Below the pieces are notes generated by a model. It ran no database searches, was not told the origin of the DNA, and saw only the letters and a program-made list of their open reading frames with translations. The position numbers and the translations under genes were made by a program. A DNA stretch of 34,735 nucleotides from an uncultured bacterium (GTDB taxonomy: Bacteria > Armatimonadota > HRBIN16), in NCBI GenBank assembly GCA_938027655.1, contig CALJAP010000216.1, positions 1 to 34,735 of the forward strand. Reading direction: 5' to 3'. Of the stretch, positions 8,249 to 16,112 are shown in pieces (position 1 is the first letter of the stretch; each line of letters opens with the position of its first letter).

Positions 8249-8351
8249 GGGCAACATCCTATTCATTCACCGTGTGCCACAGCCATACCTGCACAAAGAG
8301 AGAGGTGTAAATTGTCGAGGCTCTGCCCGCCTGCAGGTAATCTGCACAGCC

Positions 8352-8381
8352 TTGACGAACCCGCCCAATCTCCTGTATAAC
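8352..8381 (+). promoter_or_regulatory. Promoter of the GH2 beta-mannosidase gene
   Basis: TTGACG (8352-8357) and TATAAC (8376-8381) are 18 bases apart. The leader is about 20 bases and holds AAGGAGG (8395-8401), 8 bases before the ATG at 8410. Confidence 0.6.
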
Positions 8382-8409
8382 TATGCGGTAAGGCAAGGAG
8401 GTACACAGG

Positions 8410-10947
8410 ATGCAGTTATCTCTCAACGGCACATGGAATCTTTTCTACTTTGAGCCCGGACAGGGTGTGCAAAAAGGGGCACACCGTGCGGATTTCACCG
8501 AGCGTGAGGCCATCGCGGTGGAGGTGCCCGGCGACGTACACACCGCACTGATTCGCGCGGGCATCTTGCCCGACCCTTACTACGACGAGAACCCCGAAGC
8601 CTGCGGCTGGGTGGAGGACTACGAGTGGTGGTATCGCACCCATTTCACCGTGCCCTCCGAGATGCAGGGCGAGCGGTTTGACCTCGTGTTTGACGGGCTA
8701 GACACCCTCGCCGACATCTACCTGAACGGCGAGAAGGTCGGCTCCGCTCAGAACATGTTCACACCCTATCGCTTTGACGTGACCGAACACCTGCGCCGCG
8801 GCGAGCAGAACACGCTGGCGATATGTTTCCACTCCGTCGTGCTGGAGGCGGAGAAAAAGGATGTCTCCCGCTACTGGGCAGCGTTCTACAAGCCGCGCGT
8901 TTGGGTGCGCAAAGCGCAGATGGGGTGGGGTTGGGACTGGGGACCCCGTTTCGTGACCGTCGGCGTGTGGCGTCCCGTTCGGCTGGAGGCGCATTCGGTG
9001 GCGCGTATCGCCCACCTGTTCGCCCATACCCTTCGCCTCACCGAGAACGGGGCGGAGGTACGCTTGAGCGCGGAGATAGAACGCATCGGCGAAGAGGGAC
9101 GTCCGCTGGTGGTGAGCTTCTTTGTGCGGGACCATCGGCAGGATTGGGGGGCGAGCGCACCGGTTATCGACGGCAAGGCGGAGACCACCCTGTGGATAGA
9201 TTCGCCCCAGCTGTGGTGGACGCACGACCTGGGCAAGCCGCACCTGTACACTGTGCAGGCGGAACTGCTGGACGGCACGAAAGCAGTACATGCCGATTCG
9301 GTGCGATTCGGCGTGCGCACCATCGAGGTAGACCAGTCGCCCGGTCTGGAACCAGACACCACGAACTTCACCTTTGTGCTCAACGGCGTGAAGCTCTTTG
9401 CGAAGGGGGCGGACTGGATTCCCGCCGATAACCTGATCGGCTCGATACCCGCCGAACGCTACCGCAAGCTGGTGCAGATGGCGCGCGACGCCAATATGAA
9501 CATGCTGCGCGTGTGGGGCGGGGGAATCTACGAATCGCCCGAGTTTTACAACGCCTGCGACGAGATGGGCGTGCTAGTGTGGCAGGATTTCATGTTCAGC
9601 TGCGCCGCCTACCCCGACGATGATGAGGGTTTCGTCAAGGAGGTGCAGCGCGAAGCGGAGGTGGTGGTCAAGCAGCTGCGCAACCACCCGTGTATCGCCC
9701 TCTGGTGCGGCAATAATGAGAACCAGTGGATTGACAGCATGATTCACTGGAACGAGCCGGATTTTCCCTTCTTCGGCAAGCGCATCTACGATGAGGTGCT
9801 CCCGCAGGTGTGTGCACAACACGACCCCTCGCGTCCTTACTGGCACGGTAGCCCCTGGGGCGGCGACGACGCCAACAGCGACAAGGCAGGTGACAAGCAC
9901 AACTGGCAGGTGTGGGCTGGCATGATTTACCCGCGCACCAGCCGCGAGGAGCCTCGCTCGAATCCCACCCCGGAGGGCGTTTCCTACCGTCACTACGCGC
10001 ACGACAAAGGACGATTTATCAGCGAGTTCGGTATGCACGGCGCACCTGCCCTGCGTACCCTGCAGCGCAATATCCCGCCCGAGCAGTTCTTTTACGACAG
10101 TGAGGGCTTTCTCTACCGCATCAAAGACCCTGACACCTCGCGCAAGGAGCGGATGTTCGAGGCGCATGTGTGGCAGCCAAAGGACATTCAGGAGTTTGTG
10201 CTGTTGTCGCAGCTCGTGCAGGCGGAAGGGCTGAAGTTCGGCATCGAGCACTACCGCCGACGCAAGTTTGAGTGCAGCGGCGCCCTCTTTTGGCAGCTGA
10301 ACGACTGCTGGCCCGGCATCTCGTGGAGCGTGATAGACTACTATCTGAACCCTAAAGGAGCGTACCATTACGTCGCCCGTGCCTTCGCTCCGCTCCTGTA
10401 CACCTTCCGTCAGGAGGAAGATGGCTCGGTGACCCTGTGGGGCGTGAACGACTGGCTACATAAAGCCTGTAGCGTACTGCGTATCCGCCGATTGCATCTG
10501 GACGGACGTGTGCTGGAAGAACGGGATCATGTGGCGCACGTAGCCGCGAACAGCAGCCAGCAATTGCTGCACCTTGCGCCAGCGGCAGACCCCACAGGCG
10601 AGTTTCTGGTGGTGCAAGTCAGGCGTGGTCATTATGCACCTGACAATGTGCACTTCTTCGCCGAGTGGAAACACCTGAAGATGCCCAAAGCGACGGTGCA
10701 GGCAGTGTTCACGCCAAAAGGGCAGGAGGGCAGTTGCTGGGAATGCGAGCTGCGTTCCGATAAGGTTGCGCACTTCGTGCATCTGGTGTTCCCACAGGAT
10801 GCGGTGCAGGTCAGCGATAACTACTTGTTCCTCCTGCCCGGCGAGCCGCGCACGGTCGAGTTCACCTGTGCCGAGCCTTGCGACCCCCGACAGGTGCAGG
10901 TATGGGGGTTCAACGTGGATAAGGTGGAGACAGAGGTGAGGGGGTAG
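8410..10947 (+). CDS. Glycoside hydrolase family 2 beta-mannosidase
   Basis: The 845-residue protein follows the GH2 beta-mannosidase plan. A jelly-roll domain holds SLNGTWNLFYF and EDYEWWYRTHFTVP, then come Ig-like domains and a TIM barrel with RVWGGGIYESPEFY. The expected acid/base is Glu437 in WCGNNENQW and the nucleophile is Glu539 in ISEFGMHG. C-terminal beta domains follow. The LWCGNNENQW and SGALFWQLNDCWPG patterns favour beta-mannosidase over beta-galactosidase. It removes terminal beta-mannose from mannan oligosaccharides or N-glycans. No signal peptide is seen, so it probably acts in the cytoplasm on imported oligosaccharides. It has its own promoter and is convergent with the AGE-family epimerase gene. 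Confidence 0.92.
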   Translation: MQLSLNGTWNLFYFEPGQGVQKGAHRADFTEREAIAVEVPGDVHTALIRAGILPDPYYDENPEACGWVEDYEWWYRTHFTVPSEMQGERFDLVFDGLDTLADIYLNGEKVGSAQNMFTPYRFDVTEHLRRGEQNTLAICFHSVVLEAEKKDVSRYWAAFYKPRVWVRKAQMGWGWDWGPRFVTVGVWRPVRLEAHSVARIAHLFAHTLRLTENGAEVRLSAEIERIGEEGRPLVVSFFVRDHRQDWGASAPVIDGKAETTLWIDSPQLWWTHDLGKPHLYTVQAELLDGTKAVHADSVRFGVRTIEVDQSPGLEPDTTNFTFVLNGVKLFAKGADWIPADNLIGSIPAERYRKLVQMARDANMNMLRVWGGGIYESPEFYNACDEMGVLVWQDFMFSCAAYPDDDEGFVKEVQREAEVVVKQLRNHPCIALWCGNNENQWIDSMIHWNEPDFPFFGKRIYDEVLPQVCAQHDPSRPYWHGSPWGGDDANSDKAGDKHNWQVWAGMIYPRTSREEPRSNPTPEGVSYRHYAHDKGRFISEFGMHGAPALRTLQRNIPPEQFFYDSEGFLYRIKDPDTSRKERMFEAHVWQPKDIQEFVLLSQLVQAEGLKFGIEHYRRRKFECSGALFWQLNDCWPGISWSVIDYYLNPKGAYHYVARAFAPLLYTFRQEEDGSVTLWGVNDWLHKACSVLRIRRLHLDGRVLEERDHVAHVAANSSQQLLHLAPAADPTGEFLVVQVRRGHYAPDNVHFFAEWKHLKMPKATVQAVFTPKGQEGSCWECELRSDKVAHFVHLVFPQDAVQVSDNYLFLLPGEPRTVEFTCAEPCDPRQVQVWGFNVDKVETEVRG

Positions 10948-10979
10948 CGGTTTGTCCCGCTTGTTTGGAGTTCGTACTG

Positions 10980-11012
10980 CGCCACAAACACCACTCAGGA
11001 TGGCTTGTGGCG
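10980..11012. terminator. Hairpin after the beta-mannosidase gene
   Basis: CGCCACAA (10980-10987) and TTGTGGCG (11005-11012) form an 8-bp stem with a 17-base loop, 32 bases after the stop. It could end the mannosidase transcript, but there is no T-run, and it merges into a repeat-rich 226-bp gap. Confidence 0.4.
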
Positions 11013-11014
11013 TT

Positions 11015-11030
11015 TGCGACTAAAGTCGCA
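11015..11030. repeat. Short palindrome TGCGACTAAAGTCGCA
   Basis: A 7-bp inverted repeat with an AA centre. Related (G)GCTTTAGCC(GC) palindromes lie at 11101-11110 and 27367-27380. All have the pattern GC-rich arm, TTTA or TAAA centre, GC-rich arm, and all are intergenic, which suggests a dispersed family. Confidence 0.5.
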
Positions 11031-11137
11031 GCCTTCCAAACGAAACCGTGCCGTCGCAGGGTTCCAAGGCAGCGCAGGCTGGCTTCGTCTGCAGGAGGAC
11101 GGCTTTAGCCGCAAAGACACCTCCATCGGGCGAACTC

Positions 11138-11157
11138 GGCTCGGGGGGAGCCTCGCC
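11138..11157 (-). repeat. Dispersed 20-bp repeat GGCGAGGCTCC..CCGAGCC, copy 1
   Basis: On the minus strand this is GGCGAGGCTCCCCCCGAGCC. It differs by one base from the copy at 32219-32238 and by two from that at 27281-27300. It lies 17 bases beyond the end of the AGE-family gene, on that gene's strand, so it would be in that transcript's 3' end. Confidence 0.6.
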
Positions 11158-11173
11158 TTACACGATACGTCCG

Positions 11174-12367
11174 CTACAAAACGTGCCTTATTTCTCGCCC
11201 GTACAGGTTGCCTGCAACGTGCCACCACGCTTGTGTCAGGTGGTAAGCCGCCTTCCATGCACTGCCTTTATGGGAGTGTGTCGGCTGACCGCTTTCGTCC
11301 AGCGTTTCGAAGTACTCGCCGTAGTCGGGGTCATGGAAGCGGTTCAGCACGGTGTAACAAACCTGCGCCAGTCGTTCGCGGTACTCTGCTTCTCCCGTCA
11401 GCCGCCACCAGAGAGACAATGCGCCCATCGCCTCGCCCTGCGTCCAGTAGATGAGATGTCGATCCACAGGTTCACCCACGGGCGTAACGGTCTGGATAAA
11501 CGCCTCTTGTTCGTCGTCCCAGCCGTGTTGCAGGCAGAAGCGCAACAGCGTGTCGGCAAGGGGAGTGAACTGCTCTGTGTTCAACTGCAATCCGGCCACG
11601 CGCAGGAACCACGCCGCCTCCAGATTATGCCCGATGCTGACGTTACCGCCGGTGGCGTCCACGTTCTCGCTCCAGTCATTCAGAAACCACTCGCGGGCGC
11701 ATCTGCCGTTCGGGTGAATGGCACGTGCGGCGACAGTCTGCGCCAGCTCGCGCAGGTGCTCTCTGGCAAAGGGTGACCCGCAGAACGCCGCGACCGCCGA
11801 TGCCGTCTCCATGCTATGCAGTTGCGTGTCCAGCCGTTTGGTATCGTCCAGCGGGAACAGACAGCGGGTGAGCGACTGCACATAGCCGCCTCTGTTGGTA
11901 TCCCACAGGTGCTCATGCATCCAGTGCAACCCTTCTTCCGCATCGTGCAGGAGGGCGTCGTCTTGCAGGGCGTGCCCGGCGTAGGCGAGGGCGTACACCG
12001 CAAAGGCGTGTCCATATGCCATCTTGCTGCCGTTGGTCAATTCGCCTTCGCGGGACACCGTCCAGAACCAGCCGCCGCACTTGGGGTCGTGCATCCTCTC
12101 CTGCAGGAAGCGCACGCCGTGTTCCACAAGGTGTTTCCACGCGCTGTCGCCGCTCCACAGGGTGGCAATAGCAAAAGCGTAGGTCATTCGCGCCTGCATC
12201 ACCAGGAACTTCTGTCCGTCGCCATAGCGACTGCCGTCACGGTGGAGATGTGTCCAGAAGCCGCCGTGTTGATGGTCTACGGCGTGTTCCGCCCAGAATT
12301 GCAGGTTGCGCAGCACGTGCGCTTTGATCTCCCGTGCGGAAGGCAGGCTCAGCTCACTCATCGTCAT
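11174..12367 (-). CDS. AGE-family sugar 2-epimerase
   Basis: The 397-residue length and repeated helical hairpins with Trp and His match the N-acylglucosamine 2-epimerase / cellobiose 2-epimerase superfamily, an (alpha/alpha)6 barrel. Examples are HQHGGFWTHLHRDGS near residue 33, KMAYGHAFAVYALAYAG near 115, THSHKGSAWKAAYH near 367 and SIGHNLEAAWFL near 244. Members interconvert GlcNAc/ManNAc or act on the reducing-end glucose/mannose of disaccharides. No N-acetyl-specific residues can be called from sequence alone. Its ATG overlaps the stop of the nicotinate phosphoribosyltransferase gene (ATGA), so it is translated from the NAD-salvage operon. With GH2 and GH130 genes in the same window, a mannobiose 2-epimerase role is possible but unproven. 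Confidence 0.88.
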   Translation of the reverse strand: MTMSELSLPSAREIKAHVLRNLQFWAEHAVDHQHGGFWTHLHRDGSRYGDGQKFLVMQARMTYAFAIATLWSGDSAWKHLVEHGVRFLQERMHDPKCGGWFWTVSREGELTNGSKMAYGHAFAVYALAYAGHALQDDALLHDAEEGLHWMHEHLWDTNRGGYVQSLTRCLFPLDDTKRLDTQLHSMETASAVAAFCGSPFAREHLRELAQTVAARAIHPNGRCAREWFLNDWSENVDATGGNVSIGHNLEAAWFLRVAGLQLNTEQFTPLADTLLRFCLQHGWDDEQEAFIQTVTPVGEPVDRHLIYWTQGEAMGALSLWWRLTGEAEYRERLAQVCYTVLNRFHDPDYGEYFETLDESGQPTHSHKGSAWKAAYHLTQAWWHVAGNLYGREIRHVL

Positions 12368-13722
12368 AGCTCCACACGCTGGAGGTTTGGGTTGTCGCAG
12401 GCTCTGCGTCCCTCTTTTGCCATGTGTACCCAGTGGTTGTCTACCTTCACCCGCACCACATCGGCGGTGAAGTCGGTCATCGTGCCCTCCACCGAGCTGT
12501 TGGAGAAGAAGGACGAACCGACGCCATAGATGTCTACCGGCACGCCTTCCTCTTCGAATTGGCGGATGCGCTGCACGTTGAAGCCGCCTGTCGCCACGAT
12601 TTTGATTTGCCTGCAGTACTCTGCGGCGCGCTCACGCCACTCAGCGGGCAGGCTCCACCCTTTCCATGCGTTATCCAGCGCGTCCCGCAAGGCACGAATC
12701 AGCGCGGGGCTGACTCCATACAGCGATGGATCATCAGGAAGATGCTGCAGACTGCGGTCGCGCAGTTCACCGCCCGTATCGGGGCGAACGCCGAACAGTT
12801 TATACCGTTGCGCCCCCTCGTGGTCGCCGGATTCCACCGCCTGCCGGTAGCGTTCAAAAAAGGCTCTGGCGACCTGCAGGGAGGTATTCACGCAGTCATT
12901 ATGGAAATCCACCAGCGCGATGCGGGGCACGCCGGGCGGCAGGATGCGGGCAAACTGCAGCATCAGCTCGGTGGTATCGCCTAGGAAGCAGGCGATCATC
13001 GCGTGCGCCACCGTTCCGCCAGCCTGTCCGCCCCACAGCGAGGCTTGAGCGGGGGTAGAGACAAAAGGTAAGGTGTTCCCTCCGAAATCGTGGTTGTAAC
13101 GCTGAACCCCTATATAATAGGCGTAGCCATCCATCGCCTGCGTGGCGGGCAAGTCGAAGCGAGCGGGGAAGAACAGCACCGGTTTGCCTCGCGCCGCCTT
13201 GACCAGGGTATAGGTATTGGTGGCGATTCGGCTGGCGCGGGTGAGCACGCCCAGCGTCGGCGTCTCCAGAATGGCGAAGTAGCGATAGCGTCCACGCACC
13301 TTCAGCACGGGCGTAACCTCCAGCGGGTTGCCGGCGTACGGAGCGAGGTCGCCGTCCTGCACCGCCAGAATCTCCAGTCGGTCGCCAGCGGGCAGGAAGG
13401 TGTCTCCCTGCCATTCGCCGCTGCACTGTTGCAAGATGGCTACCGCTGCGTCTACGCCGGCCACTACCGTGAACGGCTTGCGGCGGGGAAACCACTGCAT
13501 CTCCACGACGGTATCCCCGGTGAGCAGGTGCTGGTAGTCCGTAATGCCCTGTGCCTCCAGCAGGGTGGAGTGCCCGCGAAACCGATAGCCTTCCCGCGCC
13601 AGTTGGGTGAGGATGGTCATGCCGTTCCAGAAGTAGCGGTCGGTATATTCGCCGCGCCGAATGCCCTCCCAATCCAGGTTCAGTTTGTCTGTAGGTATCC
13701 GCTTGCCGTCGAAGATGCTCAT
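12364..13722 (-). CDS. Nicotinate phosphoribosyltransferase-like protein
   Basis: The 452-residue protein resembles type II nicotinate phosphoribosyltransferases. It has YTDRYFWNGMTIL near residue 29, KPFTVVAGVDAAVAIL near 88, LGVLTRASRIATNTY near 157, FGGNTLPFVSTPAQASLWGG near 214, ALVDFHNDCVNTS near 270 and IVATGGFNVQRI near 375. The enzyme makes nicotinate mononucleotide from nicotinate and PRPP in the Preiss-Handler NAD salvage route. The start is taken as ATG 13722 (MSIFDGKRIP). A GTG at 13734 is in frame and overlaps the upstream stop (GTGA), which would give tight coupling to the hydrolase gene. Residues encoded farther upstream are not family-like and lie over that gene. A downstream ATGA overlap leads to the AGE-family gene. 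Confidence 0.88.
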   Translation of the reverse strand: MSIFDGKRIPTDKLNLDWEGIRRGEYTDRYFWNGMTILTQLAREGYRFRGHSTLLEAQGITDYQHLLTGDTVVEMQWFPRRKPFTVVAGVDAAVAILQQCSGEWQGDTFLPAGDRLEILAVQDGDLAPYAGNPLEVTPVLKVRGRYRYFAILETPTLGVLTRASRIATNTYTLVKAARGKPVLFFPARFDLPATQAMDGYAYYIGVQRYNHDFGGNTLPFVSTPAQASLWGGQAGGTVAHAMIACFLGDTTELMLQFARILPPGVPRIALVDFHNDCVNTSLQVARAFFERYRQAVESGDHEGAQRYKLFGVRPDTGGELRDRSLQHLPDDPSLYGVSPALIRALRDALDNAWKGWSLPAEWRERAAEYCRQIKIVATGGFNVQRIRQFEEEGVPVDIYGVGSSFFSNSSVEGTMTDFTADVVRVKVDNHWVHMAKEGRRACDNPNLQRVEL

Positions 13723-13730
13723 CTCTGTGT

Positions 13731-14444
13731 TCACCGTATATCTTTTACCACTTTCGCGCCGTGCATTGCCAGATGGTACAGGGCGATTTTGTGGCACAGG
13801 TCGCCGGGGTGGGGCAGGATGCCCAGCTCCTGCGCGAGGTCCGGAGCGATATCGTAGGTGTCCGTGCAATCGGCGGGCACGATGACCCCGCTCGGCAGGT
13901 TGTGTGCCAGCAGGTGCGTGTGCAGGTAGGTCGCCAGCAGGTAGACGCCCAAATCGGTTCCGCAACCGGTGACCACAAAGTGGGTGACCTGCGGGTTATC
14001 TATCAGCCAGGGCTCGAGGCTGGTAGCGATGGCGGGATGAAAGGAGTTCTTCACGAACACGGTGAACAGGTCGCGAAAGGGCAGGGAAGCAATCTCCGGC
14101 ACCAACCGCGCCTCCGTCGTGCCGCGAACCGCGTGTGCGGGAAAATGGCGAAACTCCTCCGCGTCGTCGCTGTGGCTATCCACCACCAGCACAAAGTTCT
14201 GCACGCCCCACTCATGCGCCCGGATGAACAGGTTGCGCAAGCGAGGGAGCATCGCGCGGATGCGCACACTGGCGAGGCTGCCTTCATGCGCAAAAGCGTT
14301 GACCATATCCACCGCAAACAGGGCAACCGCCTCAGGAGAACCTGCCGGCGTGAGGATGTCCTCTTCCCACTGTGCTTCGGGGAGGTGGGTGAACCACTCA
14401 TCTATGAAACGGAGAGCAGATGCTCCGTGAAGGGCGTGTTCCAT
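13731..14444 (-). CDS. Isochorismatase-like cysteine hydrolase, probable nicotinamidase
   Basis: The 237-residue protein has the cysteine-hydrolase triad in the expected order: Asp46 (FAVDMVNAF), Lys132 (VFVKNSFHP) and Cys161 (VVTGCGTDLGV). Asp89 and His91 in VVDSHSDD resemble the metal-binding Asp/His of PncA nicotinamidases. Because it overlaps or directly abuts the nicotinate phosphoribosyltransferase gene, a nicotinamide to nicotinate deamidase role is the best inference. The first ~40 residues are longer than in classical PncA. The start region has no clear Shine-Dalgarno (AAAAAGCG only), so the exact start is less sure. Confidence 0.85.
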   Translation of the reverse strand: MEHALHGASALRFIDEWFTHLPEAQWEEDILTPAGSPEAVALFAVDMVNAFAHEGSLASVRIRAMLPRLRNLFIRAHEWGVQNFVLVVDSHSDDAEEFRHFPAHAVRGTTEARLVPEIASLPFRDLFTVFVKNSFHPAIATSLEPWLIDNPQVTHFVVTGCGTDLGVYLLATYLHTHLLAHNLPSGVIVPADCTDTYDIAPDLAQELGILPHPGDLCHKIALYHLAMHGAKVVKDIR

Positions 14445-14621
14445 CGCTTTTTGTTTTCTACTAATACTCCGCCGCTCGTTCTATCGCCCAGCCCTCTGGC
14501 TCAGAATATGTTATCTCAAGATATGAAGAGAGGTCAAGTAGTACTTTACCACCCGTTGGATGGTGAGCACAGCAGTTCCGCGTATCTGTTACTCCCAACG
14601 TCGCCGCAACAGCGACCAGTT

Positions 14622-14649
14622 GAGATGGTTCGCTATCGCTCAGCATGAC
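14622..14649 (-). repeat. Dispersed TGTCATGCTGAGCGATAGCG-type repeat
   Basis: On the minus strand the sequence begins TGTCATGCTGAGCGATAGCG and continues AACCATCTC. Near-identical stretches (TGTCATGCTGAGCG..GAAGCATCTC) are scattered through the intergenic DNA of many bacterial genomes and produce spurious peptides such as VMLSDSE. I recognise the motif from general knowledge; only one copy is in this window. Confidence 0.5.
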
Positions 14650-14683
14650 AAAATAGGATGAAAAGCGTTGGTGCAATCTCCCC

Positions 14684-14787
14684 ACCATTGAAACGGTGGG
14701 CTATGGTGAGGATAAACCTGTCTTCACAGGTGTTCCAATCCGCGCAGGCGGATTTTGCTCCCCTCATAGCCCACGATTTCAAGCGTG
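14684..14787. repeat. Structured inverted-repeat element with three stems
   Basis: A perfect 10-bp outer stem, GTGGGCTATG (14696-14705) with CATAGCCCAC (14765-14774), extends outward through a shared TTGAAA block to about 23 bp with four mismatches. It encloses two small perfect hairpins: ACCTGT-CTTC-ACAGGT (14716-14731) and AATCCGC-GCAG-GCGGATT (14737-14754). The element abuts the stop codon of the secreted dockerin-like gene (TAG at 14788-14790), so it would form the 3' end of that minus-strand transcript. It looks like a dispersed palindromic repeat with RNA-like folding. Confidence 0.7.
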
Positions 14788-15960
14788 CTAATCGCCGATC
14801 TCCCCGAAACTCTGCACGAAGATACCGAAGTCGAAGAGCGTTACCTCGTTATCTCCGTCCAGGTCGCCCGAGATAAGGAAGAAATCTTCCACTACCGGCG
14901 TGGCGGGCGAGGAGGCGGTGACCGTCTTCGCGCGCACGAGGTACGGCGGACCGGTCACGATGCGCACATCGTGCTCCACATCGGGCGTCAACGGCAGGGT
15001 GAAAGCGCGGATGGTGCCTTCGCTCAGCGCTATAGGCTCCAGAGGCACAGTCAACGGATGCCCGTCGATCTGCACCTTGACCTCGCTCATATCCACTCCT
15101 GCGTTGTTGGACACCGTGCCGATGAAGTTGTAACTGCCGTACACGCTGAAGGAGAAGTTGCCCAGCGGACTTCCGCCAAACCAGTAGTTACCTGTGCCCT
15201 GCCGCCACACGTTGTCGCTGGTGCCGGTGAAGTAGCGTTCGTAATGGAAGCGGTTGCCCACATCATCCCAGAACGCTCCTGTGCCCAGCGGGTAGAGGGA
15301 AGGCAGGCTCTGCGCCAGTCCACCGTCGTTGCGCAAGCCCAGCGAGTTCGCGCCGTTGGCGATGAAGAAATCGGGGATGGCATTCGGTTGACCAGTAAAC
15401 ACCACCTGTACCAGCAGGTCGTGTGCATAGGGTTTGCCCGTGCCGTCAACGCCCGCATTGTACACCACGCCGCCGAGGTCTAGTATCCACAGGTAGACAC
15501 CATCGGCGGGAATGGTTTCGGTGAAGGAGGCGATTAGCGGAAAGCCCGCTGGACCGTCGCCCACAAAGCCGGAGAGGCATCCGTACACCTGCACGCTCGC
15601 GCTAACGGTGCTGCCCGCTGCACCGCCGGCAGAGTACAGTATCGCCAGCGCGTCCAGCCGGGCAGGTCCCAGCAGGGGAATCTGCTCGCGGAACACTTCG
15701 CCACTGGCAGGACCAAACACATACACGGACGAGCCGTCGAAGGCGAGTTGCGAGTCGGATGTGGCGTCGTATAGGGTCAGGGTAGTTACTTGCTGCGAGG
15801 AGGCGGGCGTGAGAGAACTTCTCGCCGGGGTAACGAACCGCTTCACCGTGCCAAGCACCATCGGATGCATCGGACTGGGGCGCACAGGGCTGACCAGAGA
15901 CTGAGCCCACGCGCCAGCCAGCGCCGTGCAGAACAGCAGAGTGCAAAGGGTCGCTTTCAT
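14788..15960 (-). CDS. Secreted protein with C-terminal dockerin-like calcium-binding repeat
   Basis: The 390-residue protein has a signal peptide, MKATLCTLLFCTALAGAWAQ. Its middle is rich in Gly, Ser, Thr and aromatic residues and looks like a beta-rich domain of unknown family (for example GVYLWILDLGGVVYNAG and GTGNYWFGGSPLGNFSFSVY). The last ~25 residues, GDLDGDNEVTLFDFGIFVQS then FGEIGD, form one dockerin-type EF-hand half repeat (D-x-D-x-D..). Such tails are common on secreted proteins of Armatimonadota and Planctomycetota, and with only one half repeat it need not mean a cellulosome. AGGAAGGAGAG precedes the ATG, and a strong promoter lies upstream. It appears to be a single-gene transcript. 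The function is unknown. Confidence 0.85.
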   Translation of the reverse strand: MKATLCTLLFCTALAGAWAQSLVSPVRPSPMHPMVLGTVKRFVTPARSSLTPASSQQVTTLTLYDATSDSQLAFDGSSVYVFGPASGEVFREQIPLLGPARLDALAILYSAGGAAGSTVSASVQVYGCLSGFVGDGPAGFPLIASFTETIPADGVYLWILDLGGVVYNAGVDGTGKPYAHDLLVQVVFTGQPNAIPDFFIANGANSLGLRNDGGLAQSLPSLYPLGTGAFWDDVGNRFHYERYFTGTSDNVWRQGTGNYWFGGSPLGNFSFSVYGSYNFIGTVSNNAGVDMSEVKVQIDGHPLTVPLEPIALSEGTIRAFTLPLTPDVEHDVRIVTGPPYLVRAKTVTASSPATPVVEDFFLISGDLDGDNEVTLFDFGIFVQSFGEIGD

Positions 15961-15996
15961 GGTTTCTCTCCTTCCTGAGAAGATAAGTGTAGGTGT

Positions 15997-16025
15997 ATCC
16001 TACCAGCAATGCGCCGATGTGTCAA
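15997..16025 (-). promoter_or_regulatory. Promoter of the secreted dockerin-like protein gene
   Basis: On the minus strand TTGACA (16020-16025) and TAGGAT (15997-16002) are 17 bases apart, 36 bases before the ATG at 15960. The -35 box is a perfect consensus. Confidence 0.65.
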
Positions 16026-16112
16026 GTATAAAGTTACTCAAACACTACTTAAGTAAAAAGCATCGCCAGATTGCGAACAAGGGCTAGCTGGCTCCTCTCC
16101 GACCAGGTTGGG

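Larger units (their letters stand above)
14445..14787. other. 343-bp gene-free stretch made mostly of dispersed repeats
   Basis: This is the longest stretch without a credible gene. From left to right it holds the short upstream region of the hydrolase gene, a region whose right part matches a motif I recognise from the intergenic DNA of many bacteria (14622-14649), and a large three-hairpin inverted repeat (14684-14787). A 75-codon frame runs through it on the minus strand but reads only repeat sequence. No tRNA or riboswitch was recognised. Confidence 0.6.

Noticed and set aside
8127-8409. Small gene in the gap before the beta-mannosidase
   Set aside because: The only open frame spans the promoter and an inverted repeat and then runs into the mannosidase gene; no ribosome site supports it.
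13723-13965. N-terminal extension of the nicotinate phosphoribosyltransferase
   Set aside because: The extra ~80 residues are Arg/Pro/Gly-rich, overlie the nicotinamidase-like gene in another frame, and precede the family-like MSIFDGKRIP start.
14461-14688. 75-codon open frame on the minus strand in the gene-free stretch
   Set aside because: It reads straight through the dispersed TGTCATGCTGAGCG motif (giving VMLSDSE) and has no ribosome site or recognisable domain, so it is a phantom of repeat DNA.
14684-14787. tRNA or riboswitch reading of the three-hairpin element
   Set aside because: It lacks a tRNA anticodon arm, TTC loop and CCA-end pairing, and no known riboswitch core was recognised. 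It also lies downstream, not upstream, of the gene on its strand.
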